Under the pieces are notes generated by a model. The model was not told the DNA's origin. It worked only from the letters and a program-made list of their open reading frames with translations, and made no database searches. Position numbers and translations under genes: made by a program. From VRUE01 sp035605695 (lineage in GTDB: Bacteria > Actinomycetota > Thermoleophilia > Solirubrobacterales > 70-9): 64,000 nt of DNA. Shown piece by piece: positions 7,894 through 17,346 of the stretch (positions are counted from its first letter, which is position 1; every line of letters starts with the position of its first letter). The stretch covers positions 24,939 to 88,938 of the forward strand of contig DATNGZ010000030.1 of the NCBI GenBank assembly GCA_035605695.1, written 5' to 3'.

Positions 7894-8652
7894 TTACCGG
7901 ACCTGCTCTGGCGAGTCGGATGGGCCGCCAGGCCCCAATACGGCGATGCCGATGATCGCGGCGATGACCGCGCCGCCGAGGATGCCGATCTTCGCCTCTT
8001 CAAGAAGGGGCGGATCGGGGTACGCGAGCGGCGTGATGAAGAGGGACACCGTAAAGCCGATTCCCGCGAGGGCCGCGGCGCCCAAGAGTCCGCGGGTGTC
8101 GACTCCGTTGGGCAGAGTCCCCAGTCGCAGCTTCGGTGCGAGGAAGGTCGCGCCTGCGATTTCAACGAACTTGCCGACCACGAGCCCCACCACAATCGTG
8201 AGCGCCACCCGCTGGGCATCGCCATCCGAGAGTGAGGAGTCGCCGAGCTCGACCCCGGCGTTGGCAAAAGCAAAGAGGGCAGGACCAGGAAGCTGACGTA
8301 GGGATGCAGTTCCTTCCTCCAGCTCTTCGAGGACCCTGAGCCCCTCGATCGGACGAGCGGGGGTCAGGAGGGCGAGAGCGACGCCCGCCACGGTTGCGTG
8401 GACTCCTGACTCCAAAGTTGCGACCCAAACGAATAGTGCGGCACGAAGGCGAGGATCCCCGACACGCCCAAGGCTCGCATCAAGGCAACCAGAAGGAGGC
8501 CACCGCCGGCCAGTGCCAGCCAGCCAATCGAGATTTCGCCCAGCGCAACGAACACCCCGACCAACAGGGAAGCCGCCGCCGGCTTCGGTGCGAAGGAACC
8601 GGGCCGCCGATTCGAGCGCGATGTTCTGCGTGGACCCGTCCGCCTCGCTCAT
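7894..8652 (-). pseudogene. nhaA: Decayed Na+/H+ antiporter nhaA
   Basis: The C-terminal third reads as NhaA (ATLESGVHATVAGVALALL, ALFAFANAGVEL, GLVVGKFVEIAG, AALAGIGFTVSLFI). The N-terminus has the NhaA opening ARFLRTEAGGG, but the frame then switches: VGVFVALGEISIGWLALAGG and LLLVALMRALGVSGILAFV are in another frame at about 8430-8585. At least two frameshifts and an internal loss of roughly 170-180 residues, including the conserved double-Asp ion-binding helix, make it non-functional. An intact NhaA fused to DsbA is at 60915-62798. Confidence 0.8.
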
Positions 8653-8714
8653 CCGACCATCAAATCGGATGCCTCTCGTCTAGGCCCAGCCGACTCGAGT
8701 GACTTGAGCAGGAC

Positions 8715-8846
8715 ATGTGCACATCGCTTGAAACCGGCACGTTTGACAAGCGCCCCGATTGGGTCGTTGCTCGCGACCCTGGAGTCCTCGACGGCCAAGG
8801 CCGCGAAGACGTGGAGGAGGCGGCGGCCGACTTCCTCAAGCGGTAG
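8715..8846 (+). CDS. Small ORF or gene fragment
   Basis: Forty-three codons, MCTSLETGTFDKRPDWVV...EEAAADFLKR, with an amphipathic, protein-like composition and an AGG just upstream. It could be a real small protein or the tail of a lost gene in this eroded region. No family recognised. Confidence 0.3.
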   Translation: MCTSLETGTFDKRPDWVVARDPGVLDGQGREDVEEAAADFLKR

Positions 8847-8859
8847 GCTGCCCGACCTT

Positions 8860-9792
8860 ATGAGTCCTCGTCTGACCGCTCTAATCGCGATCTTTGCCGC
8901 CATGTTTTCTGGGCTGGGAGTCGCCTTGCCTGCCGCCGAGGGGGCTTCATTGCAGCCTCCCTATATCAACTCCTTGATGGCGGATTCTCCGATGGAACCG
9001 ACGCATTTCGGATCGGACTACGTGGACTCGCGCATCGAATATGAAGGCGTTGACTACGTGCGAGATATCAAATGGACGAGTTGGGGTGGCAAAACAGCGA
9101 CTGGGGTCGGGAGCGTCAGCCAGTTGGACGGTACAACTGAAGTCCAGAATGGCTACCAGGTGACTGTTCAGCCGAGTAGAGCCCCCGTTGCGGTGACCTT
9201 GAGTCGCATCAGGACCTGTGCAGGCATCCGCGTTTACACGGCCTACTCCCTCGAACTACTGCCCGGGGCGGAGACCCCCAAGCACTGGCCAGCGGGTCAG
9301 AGCGAAACCTTTCCGTGTCACGTTTCGGCTGCGCATTATCAAGGATTCCAAACAAAGGGTAATCCCTGCCTCTTCCAAGGACTTGCAATGGACTTGGGAG
9401 GCTCGGGACCATCGTGGCAGCCGAAATTGCCCCAGACCGGCGCCGATATTCAAACGGTCTTCTGCTACATGAAGTGGAAGCACTGGGGTAGCGCTTCTAC
9501 GAGCGCCGAGGGGGTCCGCGCCACTCTGACTTATCCCCATTCCCGACGTCGCTACTGGCCAGCAACATTGGAACTTGGCAATCCAATTTGGTGTCCAAAT
9601 GCGGCCAATTTCCAGCCAGATGGATACTTTAGTCCGGTTACTTACAGTTCCTTTCGGCTAACCCTCTACGGCGAGGGAGCGCCAACGGCGGGCTCGGGCA
9701 ATAAGTCCTTGGAAGCCGTCGGCGACCATTCCGGCAAGGCACATGTGTACTCACAAAGGCTTCGTCCATCCCTTGACGACTGTATTTTCTGA
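8860..9792 (+). CDS. Secreted protein, AT-richer than surroundings
   Basis: 310 residues beginning MSPRLTALIAIFAAMFSGLGV, a signal peptide ending near AEGAS. The mature part contains several Cys (TCAGIR, FPCHVS, NPCLF, FCYMKW, IWCPN, DDCIF) and many Trp/Tyr/Gly, as in small extracellular beta-rich domains. The coding sequence is visibly less GC-rich than the rest of the window, with AT-ending codons common, which suggests recent acquisition. The ATG at 8860 gives a proper signal peptide; an upstream in-frame start would prepend arginine-rich sequence. No known domain recognised. Confidence 0.6.
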   Translation: MSPRLTALIAIFAAMFSGLGVALPAAEGASLQPPYINSLMADSPMEPTHFGSDYVDSRIEYEGVDYVRDIKWTSWGGKTATGVGSVSQLDGTTEVQNGYQVTVQPSRAPVAVTLSRIRTCAGIRVYTAYSLELLPGAETPKHWPAGQSETFPCHVSAAHYQGFQTKGNPCLFQGLAMDLGGSGPSWQPKLPQTGADIQTVFCYMKWKHWGSASTSAEGVRATLTYPHSRRRYWPATLELGNPIWCPNAANFQPDGYFSPVTYSSFRLTLYGEGAPTAGSGNKSLEAVGDHSGKAHVYSQRLRPSLDDCIF

Positions 9793-9930
9793 CAGCTAGG
9801 ACAGTGGAGATGAGAGATAGCGAGGTCTCCGAATTGAATTCTTTCCGAGTCTGAGGCCAGGCCATATACCTGGTGCCGCCTCTCTCCCGATGCGACGATC
9901 AAATCCCGCTGCGGATGTCTTTGAGCTATA

Positions 9931-9950
9931 GCCGGGCTAGTCAACCCGGC
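9931..9950. terminator. Hairpin between convergent genes
   Basis: GCCGGG (9931-9936) pairs with CCCGGC (9945-9950) around an 8-base loop, between the convergent genes ending at 9792 and 9964. No U tract. A bidirectional terminator is plausible. Confidence 0.35.
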
Positions 9951-9963
9951 ACATGGCCTCCGT

Positions 9964-10545
9964 TCAGCGGTTACTCCTGAGAAGAGGGGCCTCCTGAGTC
10001 CCCAGCAATTGCCCGGCCGTCAGAACCTTCGGCTCTGAGGTTCGGGCGACGACGAAGTCATCCGGCAGGTGCCGAAGGGCCAGGATGCCTTGCTCCAAGA
10101 GGGCAAGCAACGTGTCGTCCGGGGCCGGATCAAACCCAAACGCGAGGAACGAGCTTCCATCGATGTATGGGGCAACGGTGTCGTGCCACGTGGTAGCCCA
10201 GAGAGCTGCCCTCGCTGCGATCTCGAAGCGGCCTTCTTCATTGGCTCGCAGGCCAACCGCCAGCAGCCAGCGCCACACTTTCGTAGGCAGGTGGGGGTCC
10301 TCACGAAGCGCCATGTACTGGAGGGGGCCGTTGTCGGGATCGGGTGCTCCGCTCGCTATGACCAAGCGCGGAAGGTTGGCCCGCATCTTCGCATCGCTGC
10401 CAATGGCATCCACCAGCGCCGCGACGACGACCTCTGCGGCACTCAGATCGACATCGGCTGGATCAATGGGCTGGGGTGTCGATTCCAGGGCCCTGTTCCA
10501 GTCGTCACCATCATCCTTGTCCTGCTTTCGACGAAACAATCCCAT
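9964..10545 (-). CDS. Hypothetical cytoplasmic protein
   Basis: 193 residues beginning MGLFRRKQDKDDGDDWNRAL, with a charged N-terminus and then a mostly helical alpha-rich sequence (VVVAALVDAIGSDAKM, VWRWLLAVGLRANEEGRFEIAARAALWATTW, LLALLEQGILALRHLP). There is no signal peptide or membrane segment. An AAGGA ribosome-binding site lies directly upstream of the ATG at 10545, preceded by an AT-rich patch. No family recognised. Confidence 0.6.
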   Translation of the reverse strand: MGLFRRKQDKDDGDDWNRALESTPQPIDPADVDLSAAEVVVAALVDAIGSDAKMRANLPRLVIASGAPDPDNGPLQYMALREDPHLPTKVWRWLLAVGLRANEEGRFEIAARAALWATTWHDTVAPYIDGSSFLAFGFDPAPDDTLLALLEQGILALRHLPDDFVVARTSEPKVLTAGQLLGTQEAPLLRSNR

Positions 10546-10817
10546 TCCTTATAAATACTCGATCATCAAGACGGCGGATGGCGACAGCGACCTGACGACA
10601 GCAGTGCGCGCCGGATTCACATCACCGGGCTATAGCGTGCGTTCTGAAGTCGCGGCTGGCAGGTGATCGCCGGTTGGATCCGGTCTCTTGGTTGGCGTGC
10701 GTCACCGACTCAGTTCGCGGCGGCGAGAAGCGAGTCTCGGTCGGCCACATCGGCTGGGACGGCGATGAAGCCCGTTGCCTGGCTCGGAGGCGAGCACTGC
10801 TGGGCGAAGGCTTCGAG

Positions 10818-11453
10818 CTACCCGGTGGCAGTTCGCCCGTCTGTCAAAAGCATAGGAAGCAGCACGAGGCGGACCAGTCTCACAACGGAGTCCGGATCGT
10901 CGAGAGTGATGTCCCCGTCCGGCGTGAGCAGCAACGAGATCGCGAGCCGGGCGATCACCTCAGCGACGCCATCTACGTCTGATGTCACGGCACGGCCCAC
11001 ATCGACTTCAGCCTGCAGCCGCTTCGCGATCAGCGCTCGGTAAAGACCGAGCACGGGCCCACCGTCGATCGTGAGTGGCGGCAGCAGGACCTCGGGTTCA
11101 CGCCGCAAGATCCCGTCGAACAGCGGGTGGTTGCGCACGTAGCGCCCAGCGAAGGCGAAGCCTTCAACGAGCCGGTCCTCCAGGGTTTCCGCACCATCCC
11201 AGAGCAGGTCGAGCTCCTCCATGCCGCGGCGTACCTCGCCTGCGATGACGACCTCGACGAGGCCATGCTTGCTCTCAAAGCGGCGAAAGACGGTCATCCG
11301 GGAGACGCCGGCGCGGCGCGCGACGTCTTCCATGGACGTGCGGCGAATGCCGTGCTCAGCGAACTCTTCGAGCGCCGCAGCGGCAACTCGGTCAAAGACC
11401 GCGTCCTCGCCCGCAAGGGGGGTCGTCGCAAGAACTTCGGCTATTGGCGACAT
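10818..11453 (-). CDS. TetR-family regulator, divergent from P450
   Basis: 211 residues. The N-terminal helix-turn-helix reads FAEHGIRRTSMEDVARRAGVSRMTVFRRFESKHGLVEVV at about residues 33-71, the TetR DNA-binding signature. The C-terminal half is a helical ligand/dimer domain with no specific family mark. It is divergent from the P450 with a 46-bp gap holding an inverted repeat, so it most likely represses the P450 and itself. It ends about 270 bp from the next gene on the left. Confidence 0.85.
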   Translation of the reverse strand: MSPIAEVLATTPLAGEDAVFDRVAAAALEEFAEHGIRRTSMEDVARRAGVSRMTVFRRFESKHGLVEVVIAGEVRRGMEELDLLWDGAETLEDRLVEGFAFAGRYVRNHPLFDGILRREPEVLLPPLTIDGGPVLGLYRALIAKRLQAEVDVGRAVTSDVDGVAEVIARLAISLLLTPDGDITLDDPDSVVRLVRLVLLPMLLTDGRTATG

Positions 11454-11488
11454 TGGTACGATGATACTCTATTCTCACAAAGTACCAA
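11453..11488. promoter_or_regulatory. Inverted repeat between tetR and P450
   Basis: TTGGTAC (11453-11459) and GTACCAA (11482-11488) are perfect 7-bp inverted arms 22 bases apart, spanning the divergent promoter region and overlapping the regulator's start codon. A probable operator for the TetR protein. Confidence 0.4.
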
Positions 11489-11499
11489 CGAAAGAGATC

Positions 11500-12864
11500 A
11501 TGGATAAAGCGCTCGCCGGCCTGCCCCGGCTGCAACGCCCCGCAGTCGTCAACGCCGCTCAGTACTGGCTCGCCCCGGAGCGGTTCGCGCGCAGCTGCCA
11601 GCGCCTCGGTGATCGCTTCCTGGTTCCAATGCCCTCGGCGACGGGGCCGTGGCTGTGCCTGACCGGCCCCGAAGACATCAAGCGCGTGTTCACCGCCGAC
11701 ACCGATGTGCTTCGCCTCGGCGCAGCGCTGGCCAAGGCCTCGGCGCATCACCTCGTCCTTGGCCCGACGGGACTGACGAACCTCGACGGGCCCGAGCACA
11801 TGCGCATGCGGCGAAGGCAGCTGCCGCCGTTCCATGGACGCGCGCTCCCTAGTTACCACGAGACCATGGAACGCAAGGCCGAAGCGGCGCTCGCACGCTG
11901 GCCCTATGGTCGTCCCACCTCCGCTGGGTCACATATCGAGGGGATCACCCTTGAGGTGATGATGGCCACGGTGTTTGGGGTCACCGAGCCCGCACGCGTC
12001 GAGCGGCTGCGCTCAGCGACGCTGGAGCTGCTTCGCGAGGGCCACTCGCGGCGCTTCTTCATTCAGACGATGATCGCGACCAGCCGTAAGAATGGCTGGG
12101 ACAGGCCCTTCCCGCGGATGAGTCGCGCGATCGCGGCGGTCGACGCGGTTGTGACGGAAGAGGTCGCCCAGCGCCGCAACGAGGACAGGCTCGACGGCGA
12201 GGACGTCCTCGGAATGTTCCTGCGCACCCCCGATGAGCACGGTCAGCTGATGAGCGACAACGAGATCTGCGACGCGATGCGCACTCTTCTGCTCGGCGGC
12301 CACGACACCACCGCATCGACCCTGACCTGGGTGCTCGAGCGCATCAGTCGCTTCCCCGAGGTACTCGTACGTCTCGAAAGCGCCGCGCTGAATGGGGACG
12401 ACGAGTATCTCGACGCAGTGATCAAGGAGACGATGCGTCTGCGCCCAGCTTTCCCGCTCACCGCACGCTTGGCGGCGGAGCCGTTCGAGCTACCAGGGCT
12501 GACCATCCCGAGCGGCACTATGGTCGTCCCTTACATCACGCTTGTGCACCGGCGTCCCGAGCTCTATCCCGATCCGCTCGCCTTTCGGCCCGAGCGTTTT
12601 CTCAACACCCGCGCTGGCACCTACACATGGATCCCCTTCGGTGGTGGACCAAGACGCTGCATCGGTGCCGCCTTCTCCATGGCCGAGGCCCGAATTGTGC
12701 TCAGGACAATCCTGCGCCACGCCCGCGTCGAGCCCTCGCGGCATCGGGCGGAGCGTGTCGCGCATCGCAACGTCTTCGTCGTGCCTGCACGCGGTGGGTG
12801 CATCACGCTCCAACGCCGCACGGGGAGCGCCGAGACCGGGCTTCGCCTCGAGCCGGTTGCATAA
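11500..12864 (+). CDS. Cytochrome P450
   Basis: A 454-residue P450. LLLGGHDTTASTLTW is the oxygen-binding I-helix motif, KETMRLRPAFP is the K-helix ExxR, and FGGGPRRCIGAAFSMAEA is the heme-ligand loop with the axial Cys. FRPERFLNTRAGTYTWIPFGGG precedes it. The protein has no membrane anchor, so it is a soluble bacterial P450 needing ferredoxin/reductase partners, none of which is adjacent. The ATG at 11500 has a GAAAGAG site upstream; an in-frame ATG at 11461 is less likely. Its substrate is unknown; regulation by the divergent TetR is inferred. Confidence 0.95.
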   Translation: MDKALAGLPRLQRPAVVNAAQYWLAPERFARSCQRLGDRFLVPMPSATGPWLCLTGPEDIKRVFTADTDVLRLGAALAKASAHHLVLGPTGLTNLDGPEHMRMRRRQLPPFHGRALPSYHETMERKAEAALARWPYGRPTSAGSHIEGITLEVMMATVFGVTEPARVERLRSATLELLREGHSRRFFIQTMIATSRKNGWDRPFPRMSRAIAAVDAVVTEEVAQRRNEDRLDGEDVLGMFLRTPDEHGQLMSDNEICDAMRTLLLGGHDTTASTLTWVLERISRFPEVLVRLESAALNGDDEYLDAVIKETMRLRPAFPLTARLAAEPFELPGLTIPSGTMVVPYITLVHRRPELYPDPLAFRPERFLNTRAGTYTWIPFGGGPRRCIGAAFSMAEARIVLRTILRHARVEPSRHRAERVAHRNVFVVPARGGCITLQRRTGSAETGLRLEPVA

Positions 12865-12932
12865 GAAGCGTCGACGACGGCAGACCAGACTCGCAAGCGG
12901 GAATGGGCACCGCTACGTCTTAATATCTCGAC

Positions 12933-13673
12933 ATGCCGCAGGTGGTCGTATTGCTGCTTGCCGCCTGTGGCACGACCCTTGCCACCGGTCTGGGTGCGAT
13001 CCCGGTCTTCCTTCTCGGTCATCGCGCGGCCCAGCTGACGCCTTTTCTGCTCGGCTTCGCGGCGGGAGTCATGGGCGTAGCCTCGATCGCGGGCCTGTTG
13101 ATCCCGGCCACCGAAGAAGGCTCGCCGCTGGCGCTCCTCAGCGGGCTCGCGGTGGGAGCTGGACTGCTGGGCGTGGTCCGTTCGCGGCTGGACCCTCACA
13201 CCACCTTCATGGGGCGCTCCGGTCCCGGTGCCAGCACCTCGGCCTTGGTCTTCCTCGTGCTCTTCGTTCACAGCCTCCCCGAGGGATTCGCGATTGGCAC
13301 GGCCTTCGCCTCTGACCGTGCCGGACTGAGCCTGTTCGTGATCCTCGCAATCGCGATCCAGAACATTCCCGAGGGGACCAGCGTCGCGATCCCGATGGCG
13401 GCGGCCGGCTTCAGCCGCACCCGTCAGTTCTGGGCCGCGGTCGGGACCAGCGCTCCCCAGCCGGTTGGTGCGCTCGTCGCCTTTCTCCTCGTCGAGCAGA
13501 TCCAGTCACTGCTGCCCTTCTCCTTCGCTTTCGCGGCCGGCGCCATGCTGGCCTTGATCGCGGTGGAGCTGCTGCCGAAGGCATATGCCGGGCCGGCGCG
13601 GCTTGGGCCGAGCGGGGGCGTGGCGCTCGGCACCGCGGTGATGCTCGGGCTCAGCTTCGCCCTTGGTGTCTGA
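12933..13673 (+). CDS. ZIP-family divalent metal transporter
   Basis: 246 residues with about eight hydrophobic helices. HSLPEGFAIG and QNIPEGTSVAIP are the paired H/N-x-x-P-E-G metal-binding motifs of TM4 and TM5 in ZIP transporters, which carry Zn, Fe or Mn into the cytoplasm. There is no long His-rich loop. Its stop is 2 bp from the stop of the convergent Nramp-like gene, so two metal transporters face each other; there is no room for a terminator. Confidence 0.9.
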   Translation: MPQVVVLLLAACGTTLATGLGAIPVFLLGHRAAQLTPFLLGFAAGVMGVASIAGLLIPATEEGSPLALLSGLAVGAGLLGVVRSRLDPHTTFMGRSGPGASTSALVFLVLFVHSLPEGFAIGTAFASDRAGLSLFVILAIAIQNIPEGTSVAIPMAAAGFSRTRQFWAAVGTSAPQPVGALVAFLLVEQIQSLLPFSFAFAAGAMLALIAVELLPKAYAGPARLGPSGGVALGTAVMLGLSFALGV

Positions 13674-13674
13674 G

Positions 13675-14988
13675 TTACCCCGCGCTAATCGTGAGGACGC
13701 CGAGAGCAAGGACCGATGTGGCGACAAGAGCGAGTGCGATGCCGGTTACCCAGCGGTCGGTGCGGCCGAGGGCATGGCTTCCCATCAGTCCACGGTCCTT
13801 GGCGAGCGAGCGGATGAAGGGCAGGAGTACAAGGAGGAGAACGGCGTTCAGCGCCTGGGTCAGAAAGAGGATCGGGATCAGCGGTGCGCCGGGGATCAAT
13901 ACCACCGTCGCCGCCATGGCAGTGACGGCACCGAAGCTCAGGTAGAAGGCCCGCGCCTCGCTGAAGCTGTCGTTGATGTCGGCTTTGCGGCCGAAGGTCT
14001 CAGAGATCGAGTAGGCGGTCGAGAGGGGAACGATGGCTGCGGCAAGCAGCGCGGCCCCGAGGAAACCAAGGCCGAACAGAGTCGCCGCGGTGTCGCCAGC
14101 CAGCGGTTCGAGCGCCCGGGCCGCGTCGCTCGCGTCGTTGATGTCGATGCCCTGGACGTGCAGCGTCGCCGCGCAGGCGATCACGACGAAGAAGCCGATC
14201 ACGCCGGTAAGCAAGGCACCGACGATCACGTCGATTCGCTCGTAGCGCAGATCCTTGACCTTGAGCTTCTTGTCGACGGCGTAAGACTGGATGAACGCCA
14301 GCCCCCACGGCGCCAACGTCGTGCCGACCGTGGCGACGGCGACAAGCACCGCCTCACGGTTAAGCGGCATGCTCGGTACGACCAGTCCCTTGGCGGCTGC
14401 GCCCCAGTCGGGATGCGCGAGCACCCCCGAGATCACGTAGGCAATGAAGACCGAACTCAGCGCGAGCAGGAAGTGCTCAACGTGGCGGAAGTTCTCACGC
14501 AGGACGAGGGCCGAGACGCCGAGCGCCGCCAGCGGAACGCTGAGGTATCGGCTCATTCCGCCGAGCAGTTCCATCCCGGCCGCCACTCCGGCGAACTCGG
14601 CGCACAGCGTGCCGGTGTTGGCGATCACCAGCGCCGACAGCACCAGCCCCGCGGCGCGGCCGCCGTAGCGCTCGCGGACGAGTGTCAGTAGTCCCTTGCC
14701 GGTGACGATCCCCAATCGCACGCCGAGCTCGTGAAAGACGATCAGCGCCGCGGTGGAGAGGGCCAGGACCCAGAGCAGCTCGTAGCCGTACTTGGCACCG
14801 AGGATCGAGTACGTCGTGATCCCCGCCGGATCATCATCGGAGAGGCCCGCCAAAAGCCCCGGCCCAACGACCGCCAGCAAGGCCGCCATCGTTCCGGCGC
14901 GCAGTAGAAAATGCCTGCGACGGGCCAGGTGCCAGTGCGTGTGGCGGCCTGGCGTGCGGTGGGCGCGGGGCTCGGGCACGGAAGCCAT
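13675..14988 (-). CDS. Nramp-family metal ion transporter, divergent subtype
   Basis: 437 residues, about 11 membrane helices. TM1 carries GLSDDDPAGITTYS, where classical MntH has DPGN, and TM6 carries VGTTLAPWG in place of the MPH motif. Both keep the Nramp layout but differ at the metal site, as in Nramp-related proteins with altered selectivity such as the Mg2+-transporting branch. The N-terminus is His/Arg-rich (HRTPGRHTHWHLARRRH). The start is ATG at 14988; the intergenic region to the right also serves the ABC operon. Confidence 0.8.
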   Translation of the reverse strand: MASVPEPRAHRTPGRHTHWHLARRRHFLLRAGTMAALLAVVGPGLLAGLSDDDPAGITTYSILGAKYGYELLWVLALSTAALIVFHELGVRLGIVTGKGLLTLVRERYGGRAAGLVLSALVIANTGTLCAEFAGVAAGMELLGGMSRYLSVPLAALGVSALVLRENFRHVEHFLLALSSVFIAYVISGVLAHPDWGAAAKGLVVPSMPLNREAVLVAVATVGTTLAPWGLAFIQSYAVDKKLKVKDLRYERIDVIVGALLTGVIGFFVVIACAATLHVQGIDINDASDAARALEPLAGDTAATLFGLGFLGAALLAAAIVPLSTAYSISETFGRKADINDSFSEARAFYLSFGAVTAMAATVVLIPGAPLIPILFLTQALNAVLLLVLLPFIRSLAKDRGLMGSHALGRTDRWVTGIALALVATSVLALGVLTISAG

Positions 14989-15054
14989 ACTCTCGCGCTG
15001 TGAGGCGGCAACGGACGATCGCTCAGTACGGGCTCCCTGCCCAGTTCAAGGCTT

Positions 15055-15080
15055 GTTTGCCAAATGCGCCCCCCGGGTAA
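15055..15080 (+). promoter_or_regulatory. SigF-like promoter of the sugar ABC operon
   Basis: GTTT (15055-15058), 16 bases, GGGTAA (15075-15080). Transcription would begin near 15088, leaving a leader of about 34 bases to the ATG at 15122, which has its own AAGGAAGGG ribosome-binding site. Confidence 0.5.
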
Positions 15081-15121
15081 TCCACCCCACGAAGTTACTC
15101 CGGCGCGAAGGAAGGGTGCCG

Positions 15122-16402
15122 ATGATGAAGAGCGCGATCTGCCTATTTCTGTCCGCCTTGGTCATGGGTCTTGCTGCGCTGGGGCTTGCGGCATGCGGAG
15201 GCGGCGACGACGAGGGAGGCGGGTCGGAAGCAAAGACGCTGCAGCCCTCTGACGCCAAGGACGCATCTGGGAAGGTCGCCTGGTGTATCGGCAAGGACAC
15301 AAGCGGCGCCTTCAAAACGGCGGTCGAACGCTTCAACGCGCAAAACCCGAAGCTGCAGGCCGAACTGCTTGAACTGCCGGAAAACGCCGACCTCCAGCGT
15401 GAACAGCAAATCCAGCGCCTGCGCGCTGAATCGAACGAGTGCGATGTGCTCGGGATGGACGTGATCTGGACCGCGGAGTACGCCGCGGCGGGCTGGCTCT
15501 ATGACCTCACACCGGTGGTCGAAGCACACGAAAGCGAGTTCATCCCCTCGACCGTGGAAACGGTCGAATACGAAGACCAGAAGTGGGCGCTGCCCTTCAA
15601 TACCAACGCCGGCTTCCTCTTCTACCGGACCGATGAAGCGCCGAAAGCGCCGACGACCTGGGAAGAGGTCTACAAAGACGCCCAGAAAGACAACGGGCTC
15701 GTTTATCAGGGCGAACGCTACGAGGGCTTGACCGTCAACTTCCTCGAGCTCCTCTACAGCGATGGCGGCAAGGTCCTCTCCGATGACGGCGAAACGGTGG
15801 AAATCGACTCGCCGCAGACCCGCGAAGTCCTCGACTTCATGCGCAAGGGCGTCGAAGACGGGGCGGTCCCGAAGACGGTGACCACCTACGAAGAGGAGAG
15901 CTCGAGGCGCGCCTTCGAGGCCGGCAACGCCACCTTCATGCGCAACTGGCCTTACGCCTACGCGCTCGGCAAAGAATCGGCCATCGCCAACGACTTCGAA
16001 GTCGCGAAGTTCCCGGGCTTCGGTGGCAACGAAGGCGCCGGGGTAGTCGGCGGCTACAACCTCGGCGTCTCCGCCTACACCGACAACCCCGATGGCTCGC
16101 TGGCCTTCGCCGAATTCCTCGTCACCGAGCCGGTGCAGAAGGAAATGTTCCTCAAGGCGACCCTGCCCGCCGTGGCGACCGCGGTCTACAAAGACCCCGA
16201 GGTGCAGAAAGAAATTCCCTTCACCGCGGAACTGTTGAAAGCGGTCGAACAGGCGCAGGCGCGGCCGGTCTCACCGGTCTACACGGAAATCTCCGAAGCA
16301 ATCGCCGACAACACCTTCGAAGTGCTGAACGGCAGGCAGTCGGCTGACGGAGCCACTTCGAAGATGAACTCTGAAATTGAAGATGCCCTGCAGAGGTTCT
16401 AG
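15122..16402 (+). CDS. ABC sugar transporter, substrate-binding lipoprotein
   Basis: 426 residues. A type II signal peptide with lipobox GLAAC (Cys25) is followed by an acidic linker and a family 1 extracellular solute-binding domain: WTAEYAAAGWLYDLTPVVEAH, WALPFNTNAGFLFYRTD, FMRNWPYAYALG and GGYNLGVSAYTDNPDGSLAFAEFLV are its hallmarks, close to trehalose/maltose binders. There are two tandem ATGs; the ribosome-binding site AAGGAAGGG favours 15122. It shares one base with the next gene (TAGTG), so the operon is translationally coupled. It is unusually rich in GAA codons. Confidence 0.9.
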   Translation: MMKSAICLFLSALVMGLAALGLAACGGGDDEGGGSEAKTLQPSDAKDASGKVAWCIGKDTSGAFKTAVERFNAQNPKLQAELLELPENADLQREQQIQRLRAESNECDVLGMDVIWTAEYAAAGWLYDLTPVVEAHESEFIPSTVETVEYEDQKWALPFNTNAGFLFYRTDEAPKAPTTWEEVYKDAQKDNGLVYQGERYEGLTVNFLELLYSDGGKVLSDDGETVEIDSPQTREVLDFMRKGVEDGAVPKTVTTYEEESSRRAFEAGNATFMRNWPYAYALGKESAIANDFEVAKFPGFGGNEGAGVVGGYNLGVSAYTDNPDGSLAFAEFLVTEPVQKEMFLKATLPAVATAVYKDPEVQKEIPFTAELLKAVEQAQARPVSPVYTEISEAIADNTFEVLNGRQSADGATSKMNSEIEDALQRF

Positions 16403-17343
16403 TGGAGGCCGAAGGCGCCCGGCTCTCCCTGCCTCGGCACCGACGACGCTCCGTCTTTAGGGAAGAGCGTCGCCTCGGCGCGGCGATGTTGGCGCCTTCG
16501 CTGGCGGTGATTGCGCTCGTAGCGGCATACCCGATCTGTTACGCGGTCTGGCTCTCCCTCAATGAATACAGCGTCATCACACCGGGCCTCTCGCGGTTCG
16601 TGGGGCTCGACAACTACGTCGAAGCGCTCGGCTCCGCTCAGTTCTGGGAAGCGATGGAGACGACCGTTCTCTTCACGGTCATCTCGGTTGGCCTCGAGCT
16701 GGCGATCGGCCTCGGCATGGCTCTTGTCATGCACCGGGCATTTCGCGGACGGGCCTTTCTGCGGGCGGTCGTGCTCGTTCCCTGGGCGATCCTCACGGTT
16801 GTCACCGCGATCACCTGGCGCACGATCTTCGAACCCGAACTCGGCTTCGTCAATACAACGCTGAGCGCCCTTTCGCTGCCAGGGGGAGACGTCGTCTGGC
16901 TCGGCGAGGAAGGCTACGCACTGGCGGCGATGATCCTCGCCGACGTCTGGAAGACGGCCCCTTTCATGGCGCTCCTCATTCTCGCCGGTCTCCAGGGCAT
17001 ACCCGACGAGCTGCACGACGCGGCAAAGGTCGACGGAGCCAACACCTGGCAGCGCTTCCGCAGCATCACCCTGCCGCTGCTAATTCCGGCGATTACCGTG
17101 GCGCTGATCTTCCGCACCCTGGACGCGCTGCGCGTCTTCGACCTGCCTTACGTGCTGACTAAGGGGGCAAACGGAACCGAAACTCTTTCACTCGTCGCCC
17201 AAGCCGAACTCGTCGCCAACCGAAACACCGGGCTCGGCTCCGCACTCGCGGTGCTCACCTTCATCACAGTGATGGGTATCTCCTTCCTATACATCCGCTT
17301 CATGGGCGGCAATATCCGCGCCCTAACCAGGGAAGAGGAATGA
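16402..17343 (+). CDS. ABC sugar transporter permease (MalF/UgpA type)
   Basis: 313 residues with six membrane helices, opening with LAPSLAVIALVAAYPICYAVWLS. The EAA loop DELHDAAKVDGANTWQRFRSITLPLL, which contacts the ATPase, lies about 100 residues from the end. The GTG start at 16402 overlaps the upstream stop. Partner of the permease at 17347. Confidence 0.92.
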   Translation: MEAEGARLSLPRHRRRSVFREERRLGAAMLAPSLAVIALVAAYPICYAVWLSLNEYSVITPGLSRFVGLDNYVEALGSAQFWEAMETTVLFTVISVGLELAIGLGMALVMHRAFRGRAFLRAVVLVPWAILTVVTAITWRTIFEPELGFVNTTLSALSLPGGDVVWLGEEGYALAAMILADVWKTAPFMALLILAGLQGIPDELHDAAKVDGANTWQRFRSITLPLLIPAITVALIFRTLDALRVFDLPYVLTKGANGTETLSLVAQAELVANRNTGLGSALAVLTFITVMGISFLYIRFMGGNIRALTREEE

Positions 17344-17346
17344 GCG

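Noticed and set aside
8649..8903. 84-codon minus-strand frame overlapping the nhaA remnant's 5' end
   Set aside because: No domain, no ribosome-binding site, and its sequence overlaps a better-supported plus-strand small ORF and the secreted gene start.
10667..10685. Second attachment site matching the tRNA-His T-arm
   Set aside because: Only about 17 of 20 positions match, and the T-arm is itself palindromic, so chance similarity is likely; mentioned only as a weak possibility.
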